Assembly: GCA_905331475.1 (NCBI GenBank)
Contig: CAJNYU010000497.1
Span: forward strand, 69,440 to 133,439
Length of the DNA stretch: 64,000 bases
DNA from: Rotaria socialis
Lineage: Eukaryota > Rotifera > Eurotatoria > Philodinida > Philodinidae
Reading direction: 5' to 3'
Shown: positions 46,719 through 58,729 of the stretch, piece after piece
Position numbering within the stretch: position 1 is the first letter of the stretch
Layout: each line of letters opens with the position of its first letter
Notes under the pieces: generated by a model
Told to the model about the DNA's origin: nothing
The model's database searches: none
What the model saw: only the letters and a program-made list of their open reading frames with translations
Made by a program: the position numbers and the translations under genes

Positions 46719-47958
46719 TCAAAAAAAATAAATAGTTTTCAACAGTATAAATCGTACGTAGAATCTTCTACATAGGTCACGATCACGAACAACTATAGCA
46801 ATAATGTCCGTGAATAAGCGAAGTGTAGCCGCAAGTGAGCGTATCGATATAGTCAGTGACGGAACAATGATGAGCATTTGCCAAAATAGGCGCAAATCAC
46901 GACGACTAACTTTTGGTTGTTGAATAGTTTCATTATGCAGTTGTGATGTTATAGATTGTGGTTGAATACGTTGAGTTGAAGATCGGACATGGCTGTATAC
47001 GAGAAAATTGATGATGACAGAAATGCATACAGGGACTATCACTATCATCACTAGTGCATAAATATTCATCGAGGTTCGAAGAGCACAATGCTAAACATGA
47101 AAAATAAATAAATAATATTTCAAGTTTGCCAAAGAATTAAAAGGAAATAATTTCGAACAACGCTTTAGTTTCTTTGTTTTTGAAATATATTGAAATCGTT
47201 CCTTCGATTTTCCTGCCTTAAGATAATACGTTAATAGCGACTGACTTTTATTATTATTCAGAACGAATATGATTTCTTGAGTACACATAATACGGAATAT
47301 TCAATATGATAGTATCGAAGCGAGAGTAGCTGTCTGATTCGAGTTCGAATATAAATGGAGAAAAGAGAAAGTTAAATTAAAACTAAATCTATTCCTAGAT
47401 TTAGTTTTAGTTTAACTTCCCGATATATGCGACATATGAATACATAGTATATACCCTTCACCCACACCCACATTTGAGCACTCCTCCATGGTATCCATCA
47501 CCGGCAACCACAATCTATAACATCACAACTGCATAATGAAACTATTCAACAACCCCCCCCACCTCTGCACCCCTTACGGGTACCCTTCACTCACACCCAC
47601 TCCATCTGAAACTAAATCTATTTCTATCACTTATTTTCGAATTGATACCATGCAGTTGGGTGCCCATTTATATTCGAATTCGAACTAGGCATCTCATGGA
47701 CTTCCGATGCAAATTACTGTCCATCATCTTTGTTGGAAAAAAGCGTTTTGAGTAATAGGCTATGAAATAAAACCGATCGATAGAAAGTGTAAGAAATATC
47801 AATGGGCACTTGAGCAGGAGAGACCAAATAGGTATAGAACAGTAGCAGACACCATTTTTCAACATACAAGTTTTGAATATTTTGTTGCGGCTCTGAAGAC
47901 GTTGAAAGACTAGTACGGTCATTAAATCGATGAATGCAATGTCTACCATTTTGACCAC
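46719..47958 (-). pseudogene. Broken rhodopsin-like receptor with transposon insert
   Basis: Two stretches on the minus strand look like parts of one receptor of the bdelloid rhodopsin-like type. The upstream part (47958 to about 47687) contains CYCSIPIWSLLLKCPLIFLT followed by LSIDRF, resembling helix three and its DRY region. The downstream part (about 47083 to 46719, after a TTTAG acceptor) contains YALVMIVIVPVCISVIINFL and YSHVRSS, resembling helix five and the third loop, then RRDLRLFWQMLII, resembling the start of helix six. After that the frame degenerates and helix seven is missing. Between the parts lies an inverted-repeat insert. Parts for helices one and two were not found. Confidence 0.5.
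47336..47686. mobile_element. Small inverted-repeat element inside receptor relic
   Basis: Terminal inverted repeats of 23 bases: GATTCGAGTTCGAATATAAA at the left (47336) and its near complement at 47664-47686 (TTTATATTCGAATTCGAACT). Inside are a perfect-looking hairpin at 47371-47416 (TAAAACTAAATCTA and complement), telomere-like CCCACACCCACA at about 47460, and a C-rich run. It interrupts the receptor relic. No target duplication is clear. Confidence 0.6.
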
Positions 47959-50667
47959 TATTATGATTTAGAGAAATGTTACCTGAGTATCTTGTAAGCC
48001 TGAATGTTCGGAAATATTATGAAGAATATATGAAAGAGAAAGATTATATATATATGCACTTTGAGATGTAATACGCAATTGTATCTTTGATCATAGTGTA
48101 GTCTTATGAGAAGATAAACGTGCTTATTATCCCACGAAGAGGATTCTCAAATATTAAAAGCTCAGTATGTTCTTCTCGTGGTAGAAATAAACAAAGACTT
48201 ATATCAGGGATTCACACTTCTTTGTGTGACATTACTACTATTTTGGCATGCAACCTATTCAAAAAAAACTAATAGGATATCTGTTCTGAAAGACTCACGT
48301 GGTAACTCATATATTCGTGAAATTTTGATTAATGGAACTGTGAACCAATTAATATTTCTTTTAGATATTTTTCTACTTCTAAATAAATCAGGTCTTGTTG
48401 TGCTGCGAGTCGATCAGTGATAAACTAAAAGTGATTCTTTGTTCGATACTGAAGAACCACAACATTCTCAATGAAAATATAATTTAGCCTATCTGTATCA
48501 AAGCCAGATCGAATAAACATATAGCGACTCATAAATGTAAATCTCTTGAGTTAAAATAAAGTTTGATGGAACTTTAAAAAAAGCTGATAGTTTCATGATG
48601 CACTACTCATCATGTATTGAGAAATTAGAATAAAGTATTTTTTGATAGTAACAAGTTATTTGATAAAGTAACGATAGCTTTATCTCATTTAGGAGAAAGA
48701 ATTATTTCAGCAAAAGTGCCTCTCTCCTTCCATTGAAGTCAAAACGCGAATTTAATGCAATTTTATCAAAAGTATAGATTCATTGATTGATGTTACAGTT
48801 TCATATACACTTGTTTGATTTCTATGCTATTTGAAATGTGTCTCAAAAACAAAATATATTCATTAACTATATATTTTGTGAAACACGATCTGAAAGGAGT
48901 GTTGAAGTATATAGGGTAGAAATTTGGACGCATCCCCCGCTCTTCCCCTCCGTACCGAAATATAAGTACCGCCATAGTATGCATGATTAATGTCTCGTTT
49001 CTGTTTACTTTTTTTTGAAATTATCTACAAACATGAGTATGATATCATCTGTTATCTCTATATTTTAATAGACAGTTGTGAAATAACTAATAATAGAATA
49101 CACATTGGATTTTTTTCTTGATTTCTTAACGACACACGTGAATATCGCTGATCGTAAAAAGAAGATTTAGATCTAGCCCTGCAATTGATGATAGCAACAT
49201 TTGACATTCAGCAATCGCTCTGGTTACTTCTATTTACTAGTATTTAAAATCTTTCTATTTAGAAATTCGCTCTCTTCACCGTATTGAACATCAATATGCC
49301 ACCGATAAAATGCATTCCAAGCGAAAATTATTGTTAAAAGGCTTGGTTATTCTTTCATCAGATTACACTTGTACATTCGCAAGTCTACCAATTCATTCTG
49401 CAAATCAATAATCTTCCAAGTAAACTAGTTTATATTTTCAGCCGTTCGACTAGGAAAAATAGTTAAATACGCATATGAATCATGTTTTATTGAGAGAATC
49501 ATACTCAACCAAAATGGGTGTTAAGTTAATAAGTCATCCTTGTTATTTACAAAAACAGCAAATAGAAAAAAAAGCGTTCTGTGTTCTGTAACATGTCATT
49601 GCTTGTTTTTATTACTCATTTTGAATAATATTAGATGACATCCACAGATAAGCAAAGTATTTGTAGCACAGGCGATGATTGGATATCACTTTCTGTGTTT
49701 AAAATTAATTTTAAGTCAATGAATTATTGATTTGTTTACTATTAAATTATCACAGAAAATTCCTATTCGGACTTTCGTAAATATGTAATTTCGGCAATGC
49801 ATAGCATATTCATTGGCTTTATAGAATTTATATTAAATAACAATAAAGAATGAAATAATTTTCTTATTTGAAATAAGTTGCAACTCGTTTTTATTTTCTC
49901 ATAATGTTAAGATTGTATTATATGCTTATTTAATAAATACTTCCAACTGAATTTGTTTAGTAGTTTTTCAAAGTTACGATGAAAAAACGTATATTTTTTA
50001 AAGAATGATGAATAGGAGTGGTGCTAACTTCCATTTGAAAACCAATCGAAATGATTATTATTCAATTTATATTTATTGTAAAATATTAGAAAACTTATTT
50101 TTTCCACTTAAAATGTTCGTTAATTCAAATTAGGATCCATATTCAATATAGAGATTGACAGTGTATACCTGCAGAATTATCTTGTTTTTCATTTCTTTCA
50201 ATTTCTATCTCAATACTAGTAAAAATTGATGTGTAAAAATGAATACGACCAGGCGATCTTCATCGATTAACAGCAAAGCTGTTATTTGTTCAAGTAGAAA
50301 TATCAAATAAATTAAAGTCAAGACAAATAATCAAATTTTCAACAAATATCCTTCATCATCGCGTGAGAGATCTCATTTCACTTGAAATTTTATTTTTATT
50401 AGACGCTATTTTCATATATCATAATATTACACGAATAGAGAGTAAAAAAAACAATAGAGCACAAAAAAGAAAGACGAACAGAACAAGATGGAGAATTTCA
50501 AAATATATTGAGAAAAAAATCCTGTGCACATATATAAATAAGAGCGACATCATAGCTCATCCTTTCAATTTTTTACCGGTTAAATACACGAAAATGCTCT
50601 TTTGCTAATGGTCAAGTATGAAAACCCATACGTGTTTTATCTATCACATTACTACAAAGTCATATAT

Positions 50668-50743
50668 GTCCAACTTGAAACTTGAATTCAATTGAAAATT
50701 GAAATTTTCAACTTTTAAACTGAATTCAAGTTTCAAGTTGGAC
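50668..50743. repeat. Perfect 23-bp inverted repeat hairpin
   Basis: GTCCAACTTGAAACTTGAAT (first 20 of 23 bases, 50668-50690) is exactly complementary to 50721-50743, with a 30-base AT-rich loop that also folds (TTGAAAATTG, TTTTCAA). Could be a tiny MITE or a solo terminal repeat pair. Confidence 0.7.
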
Positions 50744-51378
50744 ACCACTGTACGAAGCATGACATTTAAGTTTTGATTCTACTACACGCCAGTCTTGTGC
50801 TAAACAGATTTATATAATAAGAGTTCTTATTCATCATTTTATTCCATTTTCATAGAAAGAAATCTATTTATTTGTAGTGCTTTTGAAAGTATCGACAATT
50901 ATATAGACTAAATCATTTGATGTGTACATTAATATGTAGCTCGAGAATTTTATCCGACGAAAATAAAATTCGATAAAGTTAGACTAATTCCTAGAAAACA
51001 AATAATTTCGATTGATCTGTCAGAGAAAATGCATGGAGTTGTTTCATATTGAAGATGTTGATGTGAGCACCATCGCGATGAGAAGAGTAAAACATTTGCT
51101 ATAGATCTTACTAAGATTATAGGCACATAAGAAAATTATCTTGAGTTATGTCTCACCAATACGCTAAACTTATTTATTTTACTGTGACGAGAATAGATTA
51201 CAGGTCTAATTCATTAGGTAGAGAATATTTCCTATTTTATTCCTCTAAATTTGAGTAACTTTTACTAATACGACTATTTAAGATTTACTCTATAAGTAAT
51301 TCAAAATCGATAGCTGATTGGTTCTAGGGAATTCCCTATTGGCTCAATGAAATCAGTAACAAGAATAAATCAGTACAG

Positions 51379-51646
51379 TTTCGCCGACTCCAACTTCGCC
51401 GAATAAAAATCTTGACCGAAAAATATTGAATCAAATTTGATTCATTCTAGATATAGAATTTTATCCTAATCATCTTGAGGGTGTGTGATTTACTAAATCA
51501 GTTGGTTACTAAGTCAGATGGGGTTAATTAATCAAGTCATTATTAAAGTAGTTAGTTAGGATAAAATTCTATATCTAGAATGGATCAAATTTAATTGGAT
51601 ATTTTTCGGTCAAGATTTTTATTCGGCGAAGTTGGAGTCGCCGAAA
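51379..51646. mobile_element. Foldback MITE with 91-bp arms
   Basis: Left arm 51379-51469 and right arm 51556-51646 are reverse complements of 91 bases with only a handful of differences, separated by 86 bases. Arms begin TTTCGCCGACTCCAACTTCG and TTTCGGCGACTCCAACTTCG read inward. No coding content, so non-autonomous. High arm identity suggests either recent activity or gene conversion. No clear target duplication. Confidence 0.75.
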
Positions 51647-52619
51647 ATAATATTCGGTGGAGCTGGACTTTACCGTGAAAAGTAGGTGTGAGAAACAATA
51701 CATGTGCTAAAAAGTCATGCTCGTACTGTACTAAACGTTTCTATGGTAGTTATATTACCATCACAGAAGAATAGGACGACGCTTCATCTCCATTAAGACA
51801 TTTAAAAAAGAAAAACTTGATTTTACTCATCGATGTAAAAGCATCCAATGAAAGTATAATCCCGAAAGGTTTCCTTCTATTCTGCTGCTCGATGTCGAAA
51901 AGGAAAGAAAAAAGAAAGCGCATAGAGTCTACTATACCAGGTAAAAAGTAACTGGTTTTGAGTTTCATCACACACACCTTGTGTTTATTTTTCTTCATGT
52001 CAGACGCATGTAATGAATCATTTATTCAAATGCAAATCGCAAATTTCGCGGAACGATTAAAACTAAGGAAAAATCCAACACGTTTTAGTTGTCGTGCGTG
52101 AGTGTGTCAATAACATTTTTTTTAATTTCATTTGATTCTAACTTCTACTTTCTCTGGTTGTTGAATAATTCATCGTTATTTTTCTCTAGCTTTGTGTTTT
52201 TATTGTCTCGGCAGTGTCGAAGAAAAAAGAACGTGACTATGTTGTTGTTATGATGATATCTCTCGTCGTATCGCTTATTAAATGAATAGTTGTCGTTAGA
52301 CACAATATAAAGGCTTGCTAGTTAACATTGTTTCAGCCAGACAGAGGTAAAAGATTCATTGCTATTTACTCTTCAAGAGAGAACATGGTCGATATTAGGA
52401 TTGAAATCGAGTTCGTAATATCAATGAGATAATTCGACGTTTAACATATAGATGAGTAGTAATTCGTTTGTCATTGAGATTATTTCCTTTTACATATATA
52501 TCAAACATAGTCTCTTAAATATAAATGAAGTTAGAACTATTGAATTTCGGCACTATTTTGATAGTTAAATAAATTTGTCATTTTCAGATTAATATTTGAC
52601 TTACAAAACGACAATTAAC

Positions 52620-55104
52620 ATGGAGCATACCAAAGACGAACTATGTTCTGCCGAAGAGGATACTCCGGAATCTATTAACGATGCAAATATTAGTGTATGC
52701 GTTCAAGATACAAAAGCAATTGATGGCGAAAAACACTGTTCGGAAGCAGCCTGTCTATGTAAGTTTTAACAAACTTTCTTGTATCAAGGTCATCTTATAA
52801 AACGATTTTCTTGTCTATATTATTAGCTTTAGTTGACACGGCACAACCTGCAACTTCATCAGTTAATCATGTTGGACATGATTATAGACAACTTTCTCTA
52901 CTCGATGATTTACCACCGCTTGATGATAAACAGGGTGAGCAACCGACTGAATCTGGTGAGTTTGCAAAAGTCTTTTAGAAACATTATAATTTATATAACT
53001 GATTCGTTTCATATTCATTAGTTCAAGATCATTCGAGCATGGTTAGTGCAGTTAACTCAAGTACCCCTAGTGTTTCTAAGTGGCCACAACGTGCCAAAAA
53101 GAATAGAGGTAAGAATCATCTGCTGAACATTTGTTTACAAAATCATATAGCTAAAGAACATATTTCTACCAATTATGTAATAGAAAAATATCGCTAGTCT
53201 GTACCTATGTTTTGTTCGTTAAGAAAAATACATGATTATAACCGTATCAGTTTGTCGAAACATCTGTCAGTCAAGTTATCATTACTAGAGAAAGACTGAA
53301 TTCTATTTGAAATTCTGCTATATAGAATATTCTTATTGCAGAGCAGATCTCTTATCATTGGTCGATTTATTCGAATAAATAAAAGATTTTGTTTTAAAGC
53401 TTCAAAATCTTTTCGTTTGAATTGATTCTCAACTAAATCATAATCGAGTATTTCAAAGATTCAATCTAATGAATTAAATAAAACGAATGGTGACTATTAT
53501 TATTTCTGTTTCTGAAATATTAAAATTATTATCATGAGAACTCTAATTCGCAGTTAATCACTGAATTAATGCACTTATCAAGGATATCAGTTATAAAATA
53601 CGTCTTTTAATGTTAAATCCCAAATTTTTATTATTTTTTTCAGTCTCGCCAATATTCTTCAACGAAATCGAGCTACAAATGTCACCCCGAGAGACGTAAG
53701 TGAACGTCTCAATCGTTAAGGTTAAGTTTTTTTTTTCTAATGTTTAGCCGTGCTGAAGCGCCAGTAGCATCAACCGAAATCGATGTCTATGGTAAAAGCA
53801 TTACAGTCTCAACGAAAAATTTAGAACCTATTAAATATCTTGGTTCTGGATGCTATGGTTCGGTACACAGCGTCAAAATCAAGACACATCCTGATGTAGA
53901 AATAGCAGTCAAAGTACGCTAATTGAAAAAAAAACTATTGTAATGATTCAATTGATATTGAATGTTTTGAGTACTTTGTATTAATATTTTAAAGCCACTT
54001 TAAATTCACTTTATTCTACTTCGAAAATGGCTCGTCCGATGAGAAACAGAAAAATCTGTTCTTTTTGACGTAGAAACAGTGTCTATCCTGCATATTCCTG
54101 TTTAATTAAATATCTATACCAGACTCGATAACATTTGTATTTTTTTAGCGTGCTGCACGTACGGAAGACCCCGAAATAGTTTCTGTACGGCTAAATGAAC
54201 TGAACATGACACGAAAAATACGCGTCAATGCTTGTGCACACATCATCGACTACTATGGTGATATGATTTGTAACGTAAGTGAGAATTGATCGTGTTTTTT
54301 GTATGATAATATTTCTTTTTCAAGGAAGATAATGAATTGTGTATTTTCATGGAGCTAATGAATACAACAATCAAAAAATTCTACGAATGTTTCCATCAAA
54401 TGGAAGAAATTTCTCGCGACACTATAGACCGTTTTCTATGCCATTTGCTACATGCCGTAAGAAGAATTTTCATTAATTCATAATTATTTATATTTCGTTT
54501 TACAGATTTCTTCAGCACTTGATTTCTTGACAAAACTAGGATATCTTCATGGAGATGTCAAGCCATGCAATGTGCTCATCAATAATCATGCAGTAATTAA
54601 ACTCAGCGATCTTGGAACGTGTTGTGAAATTGATGAAAATGGTACAGCGAAGGCTCCAGTTGTCAGTACTGCCGCTTATTATTCACCAGAACTGGTGGAT
54701 ATTCCACCGAAACCGCGTACGATTCAGGCTGATATGTGGGCCATGGGTATTACTTTAGTTGAAGTTGCCGACGGGAAACATCCATGTCTAGGGTCGACAG
54801 AATATGAACAGTTTTCTGCAATCCAATTATGGGAGCCCGAAGTACCAGAGACAATTCGGTTGCCTCCTATGAGAAAGTTAATTTCATCCTTGTGAGTATA
54901 ACGCTATTTGAGTTTGCATTATAATGATGACAACGTTCAATTTTCACTAGATTGAGCAGAGAACCTAAACAACGACCACAATCTTATGCAAATATTCATG
55001 ATATACTTGATATTCGAAATCTAGTCAATGAGTTATCTCATGACGACTTAACATTTGTCAAGCGTGTCATCAACATGAACTCTTCGTATCCAACTAAAAG
55101 CTAA
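52620..55104 (+). CDS. MAP2K-like protein kinase with divergent HGD and DLG motifs
   Basis: Nine exons: 52620-52758, 52827-52955, 53022-53108, 53644-53695, 53748-53913, 54149-54274, 54325-54456, 54506-54891, 54951-55104; 456 residues. Residues 1-150 are a polar, probably disordered extension with no known domain. The kinase domain follows: glycine loop GSGCYG (168-173), lysine 191 in IAVK, HGDVKPCN (292-299), DLG (312-314), a YYSPEL in place of APE, and ADMWAMGITLVEVADGKHP. The closest family by motif is the MAP kinase kinases (HRDVKPSN), p38-type MKK3/6. Changes: HRD arginine to glycine and DFG phenylalanine to leucine. The catalytic aspartate, lysine and asparagine remain, so activity is possible, but loop-phosphate regulation is probably altered. 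All splice phases agree. Confidence 0.87.
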
Positions 55105-56315
55105 GAAATCGCTATTATTTCATATATTAAATAACAAAACGAACGTAACTTCTTGTTACTATGATCATATATAATATAAGCACCAACATTTACTATGAAA
55201 TACTGACTTCGATTGAACTGAAAACGTTTTCGGTCACTAATCATTTAGCTACCAATTTAGTTTATGGAATCAATTGTCGTATAAATGAATTCTGTTCAAT
55301 TCCATACATTATCTCGAGTCAATTTATAAAAGTCAAACAAGCCAGTTGATTCAACGATACTATGGTCTCTACTAATTTGATGATTTTATATTCGCCTGCA
55401 CCTTGATTAATGGACTATTAGCAAGATTGACAACAATAGTGTTGACTAGAATTTTCTCAAAAGGTTCATCGGTGTGATCGAAACTAATTCTAAAAAATGT
55501 CACTTGATTTTAACATCAAATAATAATAAATAATAAAATTTATAAAATAAAATAATAATTTTTCATGTTAATTATTTCTATTTCAGTCGAAAATGTTTCA
55601 CAAATTATTGCTATGATTCTACTTTAAAACGACTGTTAGCTGATACAATAAAAATTACGAACCGAAACAGATATAAATTTGTTTGAGAAAGAAGCAAGAA
55701 AATGAACAAGAGCTATAAATCTATTGCAATTAACTATTGTAAATGAATGTCGAGAGAAAAACTAGATTCATTATTGATTTCCATCTAAATCATCAAACAG
55801 TCGTCGATGAAGTGAATCATGAATATGCGAGAGTATTGCTCGAATAATTACGAAAAGAAAATCACCCGTTTAGTAATTGCCTAACTCGTATGTTTATTAG
55901 AATTCGCACTGTTAACAACAATAATCATCAAGTCATTCACCTATTGCTTGACTAACTTTAATACTTACTCACGTTAGATCGAAATGTAATTTAAAAAATG
56001 ATCATGATCGACATATCTCTCTTCGAATTCTTTTAATAAAATATAGATGTTTTGTTAGTAGACTCATTAATACAATGATACACAGAAATACAAAAGATGT
56101 GTGAAGCAAGAAAGACAGCAAATTATAATATGTCATCATGTTTAAGCAATAAATACAATAATGCTGCGTTAAAAAGAAGAATATGTTAAGCGAAAAGTAA
56201 TTTAGTTTATGACTGAATTTGTTTTCTGATTAATTACATGAATATACGTGAATTCATTTCTTGATCAAATAGATCAGAGTAACATGGTTACTAAAAAATC
56301 AAATAATAATAATAT
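55105..56315. other. No gene seen
   Basis: Convergent intergenic region between the MAP2K-like gene and the TMEM272-like gene. AT-rich, chance frames only. Confidence 0.5.
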
Positions 56316-57299
56316 TTATATATTGAATGCACGCGCAGTTGCACGAAAACAACTAAAACAGCATCGAAAACCCACGATACAATAGGTAACGATAATGTTT
56401 CCATATGCACAATTAAAGACAGCGTGAAAGCAATAAGTACTAGGGTCCTCAGGATGATCGAATTGAACTTTAGATTTTGCTTTAAACACCCACACGTTGC
56501 CCTAATACAAGAAAAGTGTGTAAGAGAATTGATTTCAATTATCTACTAGTTTACTTACAGCAATGAACCAGGCGAAATTAAATAAACCCAATAAAAGCAA
56601 TACAGAAACATAATATACTCCTGCATTTCCAGTAGTTTTCTGAAAAGAATAGAAAATTTCAGAATATCACAAGCTAATAGAATTCAAATGATGTTGCTCT
56701 AAAAGAAATTGTATTATATATGGTGGTTATAAATATGCTCACAAAGAAGCTATTTAATATCTGCGTTTCTTTTGAGAATATACTGATTTTTTTGTTTAAC
56801 AACATTTATATTTTTCATATCAAAATGAGCTGCTCGGAAATATCTAGGGCGTGGTAATATCATCGCATTTTGTATTGTGATCAATATTTATTGAGCCCAG
56901 GATAGTTAATCACTAGATGCATTTCATCAAAACGACTGATTTTTAAGATATTATCTATCGCGAAATTCTATAAACTTGATGAAGAGATTACTTTACCGCT
57001 AGAATTCCAAGTACCATAGTTGTAATTCCAGCGGCACCCGCAACAATCAGGTATTTATCAATCATGGGATTCATAGGACATTGGTTCTTATGATACCCGC
57101 CGACAATCAATTGACTTAATGGTATCACAGCAATTAGAGTAAGCATCACAATTAATGTCCCAACTCCAACTGTCATTGAGGCAACGGACAATACTACTGC
57201 TCTCATCTTAGAATTATTTGTTTCTGTTGAAGATGTCTTCGATGTTGGATAAGAAGGTTGGTCAGCGTTCGCGCCTCTATTCGGGCTGTTGAAATTCAT
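56316..57299 (-). CDS. TMEM272-like four-helix membrane protein
   Basis: Three exons on the minus strand: 57299-56997, 56639-56559 and 56501-56316; 189 residues, all junctions phase 0. The first 32 residues are polar. Four hydrophobic segments follow: about 33-60 (VVLSVASMTVGVGTLIVML), 83-101 (KYLIVAGAAGITTMVLGIL), 108-128 (VYYVSVLLLLGLFNFAWFIA) and a last one near 155-176. Between helices one and two is GGYHKNQCPMNPMIDKYLIV, matching the vertebrate TMEM272 pattern (dCP.ep.IP.YLIV.G). After helix three, GNVWVF, PEDPSTYCFHAVFNCAYG matches its extracellular cysteine region. The cysteine-rich tail could be palmitoylated. Function of the family is not known. Related genes are often present in many copies in invertebrates. 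Confidence 0.75.
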
Positions 57300-57483
57300 A
57301 GGTATTTCTTTTTGCGTAGATATATTGTAGTATTAATGAAACGACAGAAAACGCTTTTAATAGTAGAATCTAAGATGATAAAACGTTTTTACATAATTTT
57401 ATTACTTCATCCTTTCTAGGACAGTAATAAGAATTAGCCGATATTAATCCAAGCTTTTTAAATTTTCTATAGCCATAAAATTG

Positions 57484-57522
57484 AGGATGTGGGTGTAGAA
57501 CAATACATAGCAACAAAATGCC
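57484..57522. repeat. Copy 1 of a 35-bp repeat next to TGTGGG motif
   Basis: GATGTGGGTGTAGAACAATA continuing CATAGCAACAAAATG. A near-identical copy (one or two changes) is at 58108-58143. CCCACACCCACA follows at once at about 57521-57532. Confidence 0.65.
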
Positions 57523-58075
57523 CACACCCACAAATGTGATTTTACAGTATTTTTTTATAGGTGAATAACAATCCAAAAGTGTAGGTATAGCTTCAAACTC
57601 TTTCAAGCATGAGCTGATACGCACTAAGAACGTGACTCCAACGGATATTCTATCTTTTTCGATCTTTCAGAAGTACGTTTATTACTACTACTGCATTTAT
57701 GAATAATTAAGTAAATATACTTAGGTCAGCTCAGAATAGGGATGCATCAGTACCAGTACTATACTGGTCTACTGGTCCAGTAAATACTGGTTACCAGTAA
57801 TACTGGTTTTCTACTTTCGAAAATAACTACCAGCTAAATGAGTAATTTTCTCAGCCGTCACTTCCATTGTCTATATTCAAGTGGAAAATTGAGTTTTGCC
57901 GCATTTTGAAACACAATAAGATATTCTATACTCGACTAGCTGATAACATTATATAGAACCTTTTTCAATAGTTTTCAACGTTTTTCAAGAGAAAAAGATT
58001 TTCATTCATGGATTTAGTCAGATAGTAAAACAATCTTATGAAATAAACCGTTGAATCGGAATACTGTGTTTAACA

Positions 58076-58110
58076 TGGGTGTGGGTGTGGGTGTGGATGT
58101 GGATGTGGAC
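58076..58110 (+). repeat. Interstitial telomere-like TGTGGG array
   Basis: About three clean GTGTGG units followed by degenerate ATGTGG units (TGGGTGTGGGTGTGGGTGTG). TGTGGG is, from what I recall of published bdelloid work, the telomeric repeat of Adineta. Here it lies inside a transposon relic, not at a chromosome end. Confidence 0.55.
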
Positions 58111-58143
58111 GTGAGTGTAGAGCAATACATAGCAACAAAATAC
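58108..58143. repeat. Copy 2 of the 35-bp repeat
   Basis: GACGTGAGTGTAGAGCAATA continuing CATAGCAACAAAATAC; matches 57484-57520 with few changes. It lies inside the TA-flanked element, while copy 1 lies outside. Confidence 0.65.
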
Positions 58144-58392
58144 GTACACCCTCAAGAACGGCAAGAATATTACGAGTATGAAACACAGAATATGATATAG
58201 TGCGACTAGCGCACGTCCGACAAAAACAAGTCTTATCGAAATTTTATTATCATAGGATTAGTCTGAATAAGATCAAATAGCATAGAAAAATAGAGCTTTC
58301 TTTTCTCTATCAGACTGTATAGAAAAAAATGATCGAACCCTCCTTTGAAGGATTATCATACCTCTGCAACTACTTCTGGACTGACCTAAGTA

Positions 58393-58729
58393 CATATCTG
58401 CAGTGATTTTTACTGGTGTGATAATTCGAATTTGTTTGACATCGAGAAACACTTATTCTATTTGATGATATCAGTCAATCGTAAATGATTAATTGCCCAT
58501 TTTGAGAGAGAGAGAGAGATAGAAATTTTATTGCTCTAAAACAATAAAAAACTCAAGATGTAAAACTTGATTCGTGGATACACTTTTAGGCGATCGAGTG
58601 ATCATAGTTTCCAATCAAACAACGCTCACTACACTGATTGTTAGAATCTCACTCATCAATTTTTCGAAAGAAAAAGTCAAGAAAATGACTGAAACGGTTG
58701 CAGGCTTAATTTTCAAAAACAAAATGTCT
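58393..58729. other. Intergenic; GA microsatellite
   Basis: A GA dinucleotide run lies at about 58504-58518. No gene seen. Confidence 0.5.

Larger units (their letters stand above)
47959..52619. other. 4.6 kb without a recognised gene
   Basis: AT-rich; holds two hairpin elements (50668-50743 and 51379-51646). No exons with splice support. An acceptor-like TTTTCAG ends at 52587, 33 bases before the kinase start at 52620, fitting a 5' UTR intron or leader acceptor. Confidence 0.45.
57718..58392. mobile_element. TA-flanked mariner-type non-autonomous element
   Basis: Terminal inverted repeats CTTAGGTCAG (57720-57729) and CTGACCTAAG (58381-58390) are exact, and similarity continues inward (CTCAGAA / TCCAGAA). 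A TA dinucleotide flanks each end (57718-57719 and 58391-58392), the Tc1/mariner target signature. The 671-bp interior has TACTGGT repeats near the left end, a telomere-like array and copy 2 of a 35-bp repeat. No transposase. Confidence 0.65.

Noticed and set aside
47336..47358. GTTCGAAT as a tRNA B-box
   Set aside because: It is the terminal inverted repeat of the small element; no A-box, anticodon arm or acceptor stem.
48178..52019. Several frames of 60-82 residues
   Set aside because: No conserved sequence, no compatible neighbouring exons; expected by chance in AT-rich DNA of this length.
57370..57624. 84-residue minus-strand frame with one hydrophobic stretch
   Set aside because: Runs through the TGTGGG/CCCACA repeat cassette; the hydrophobic run comes from the repeat translation.
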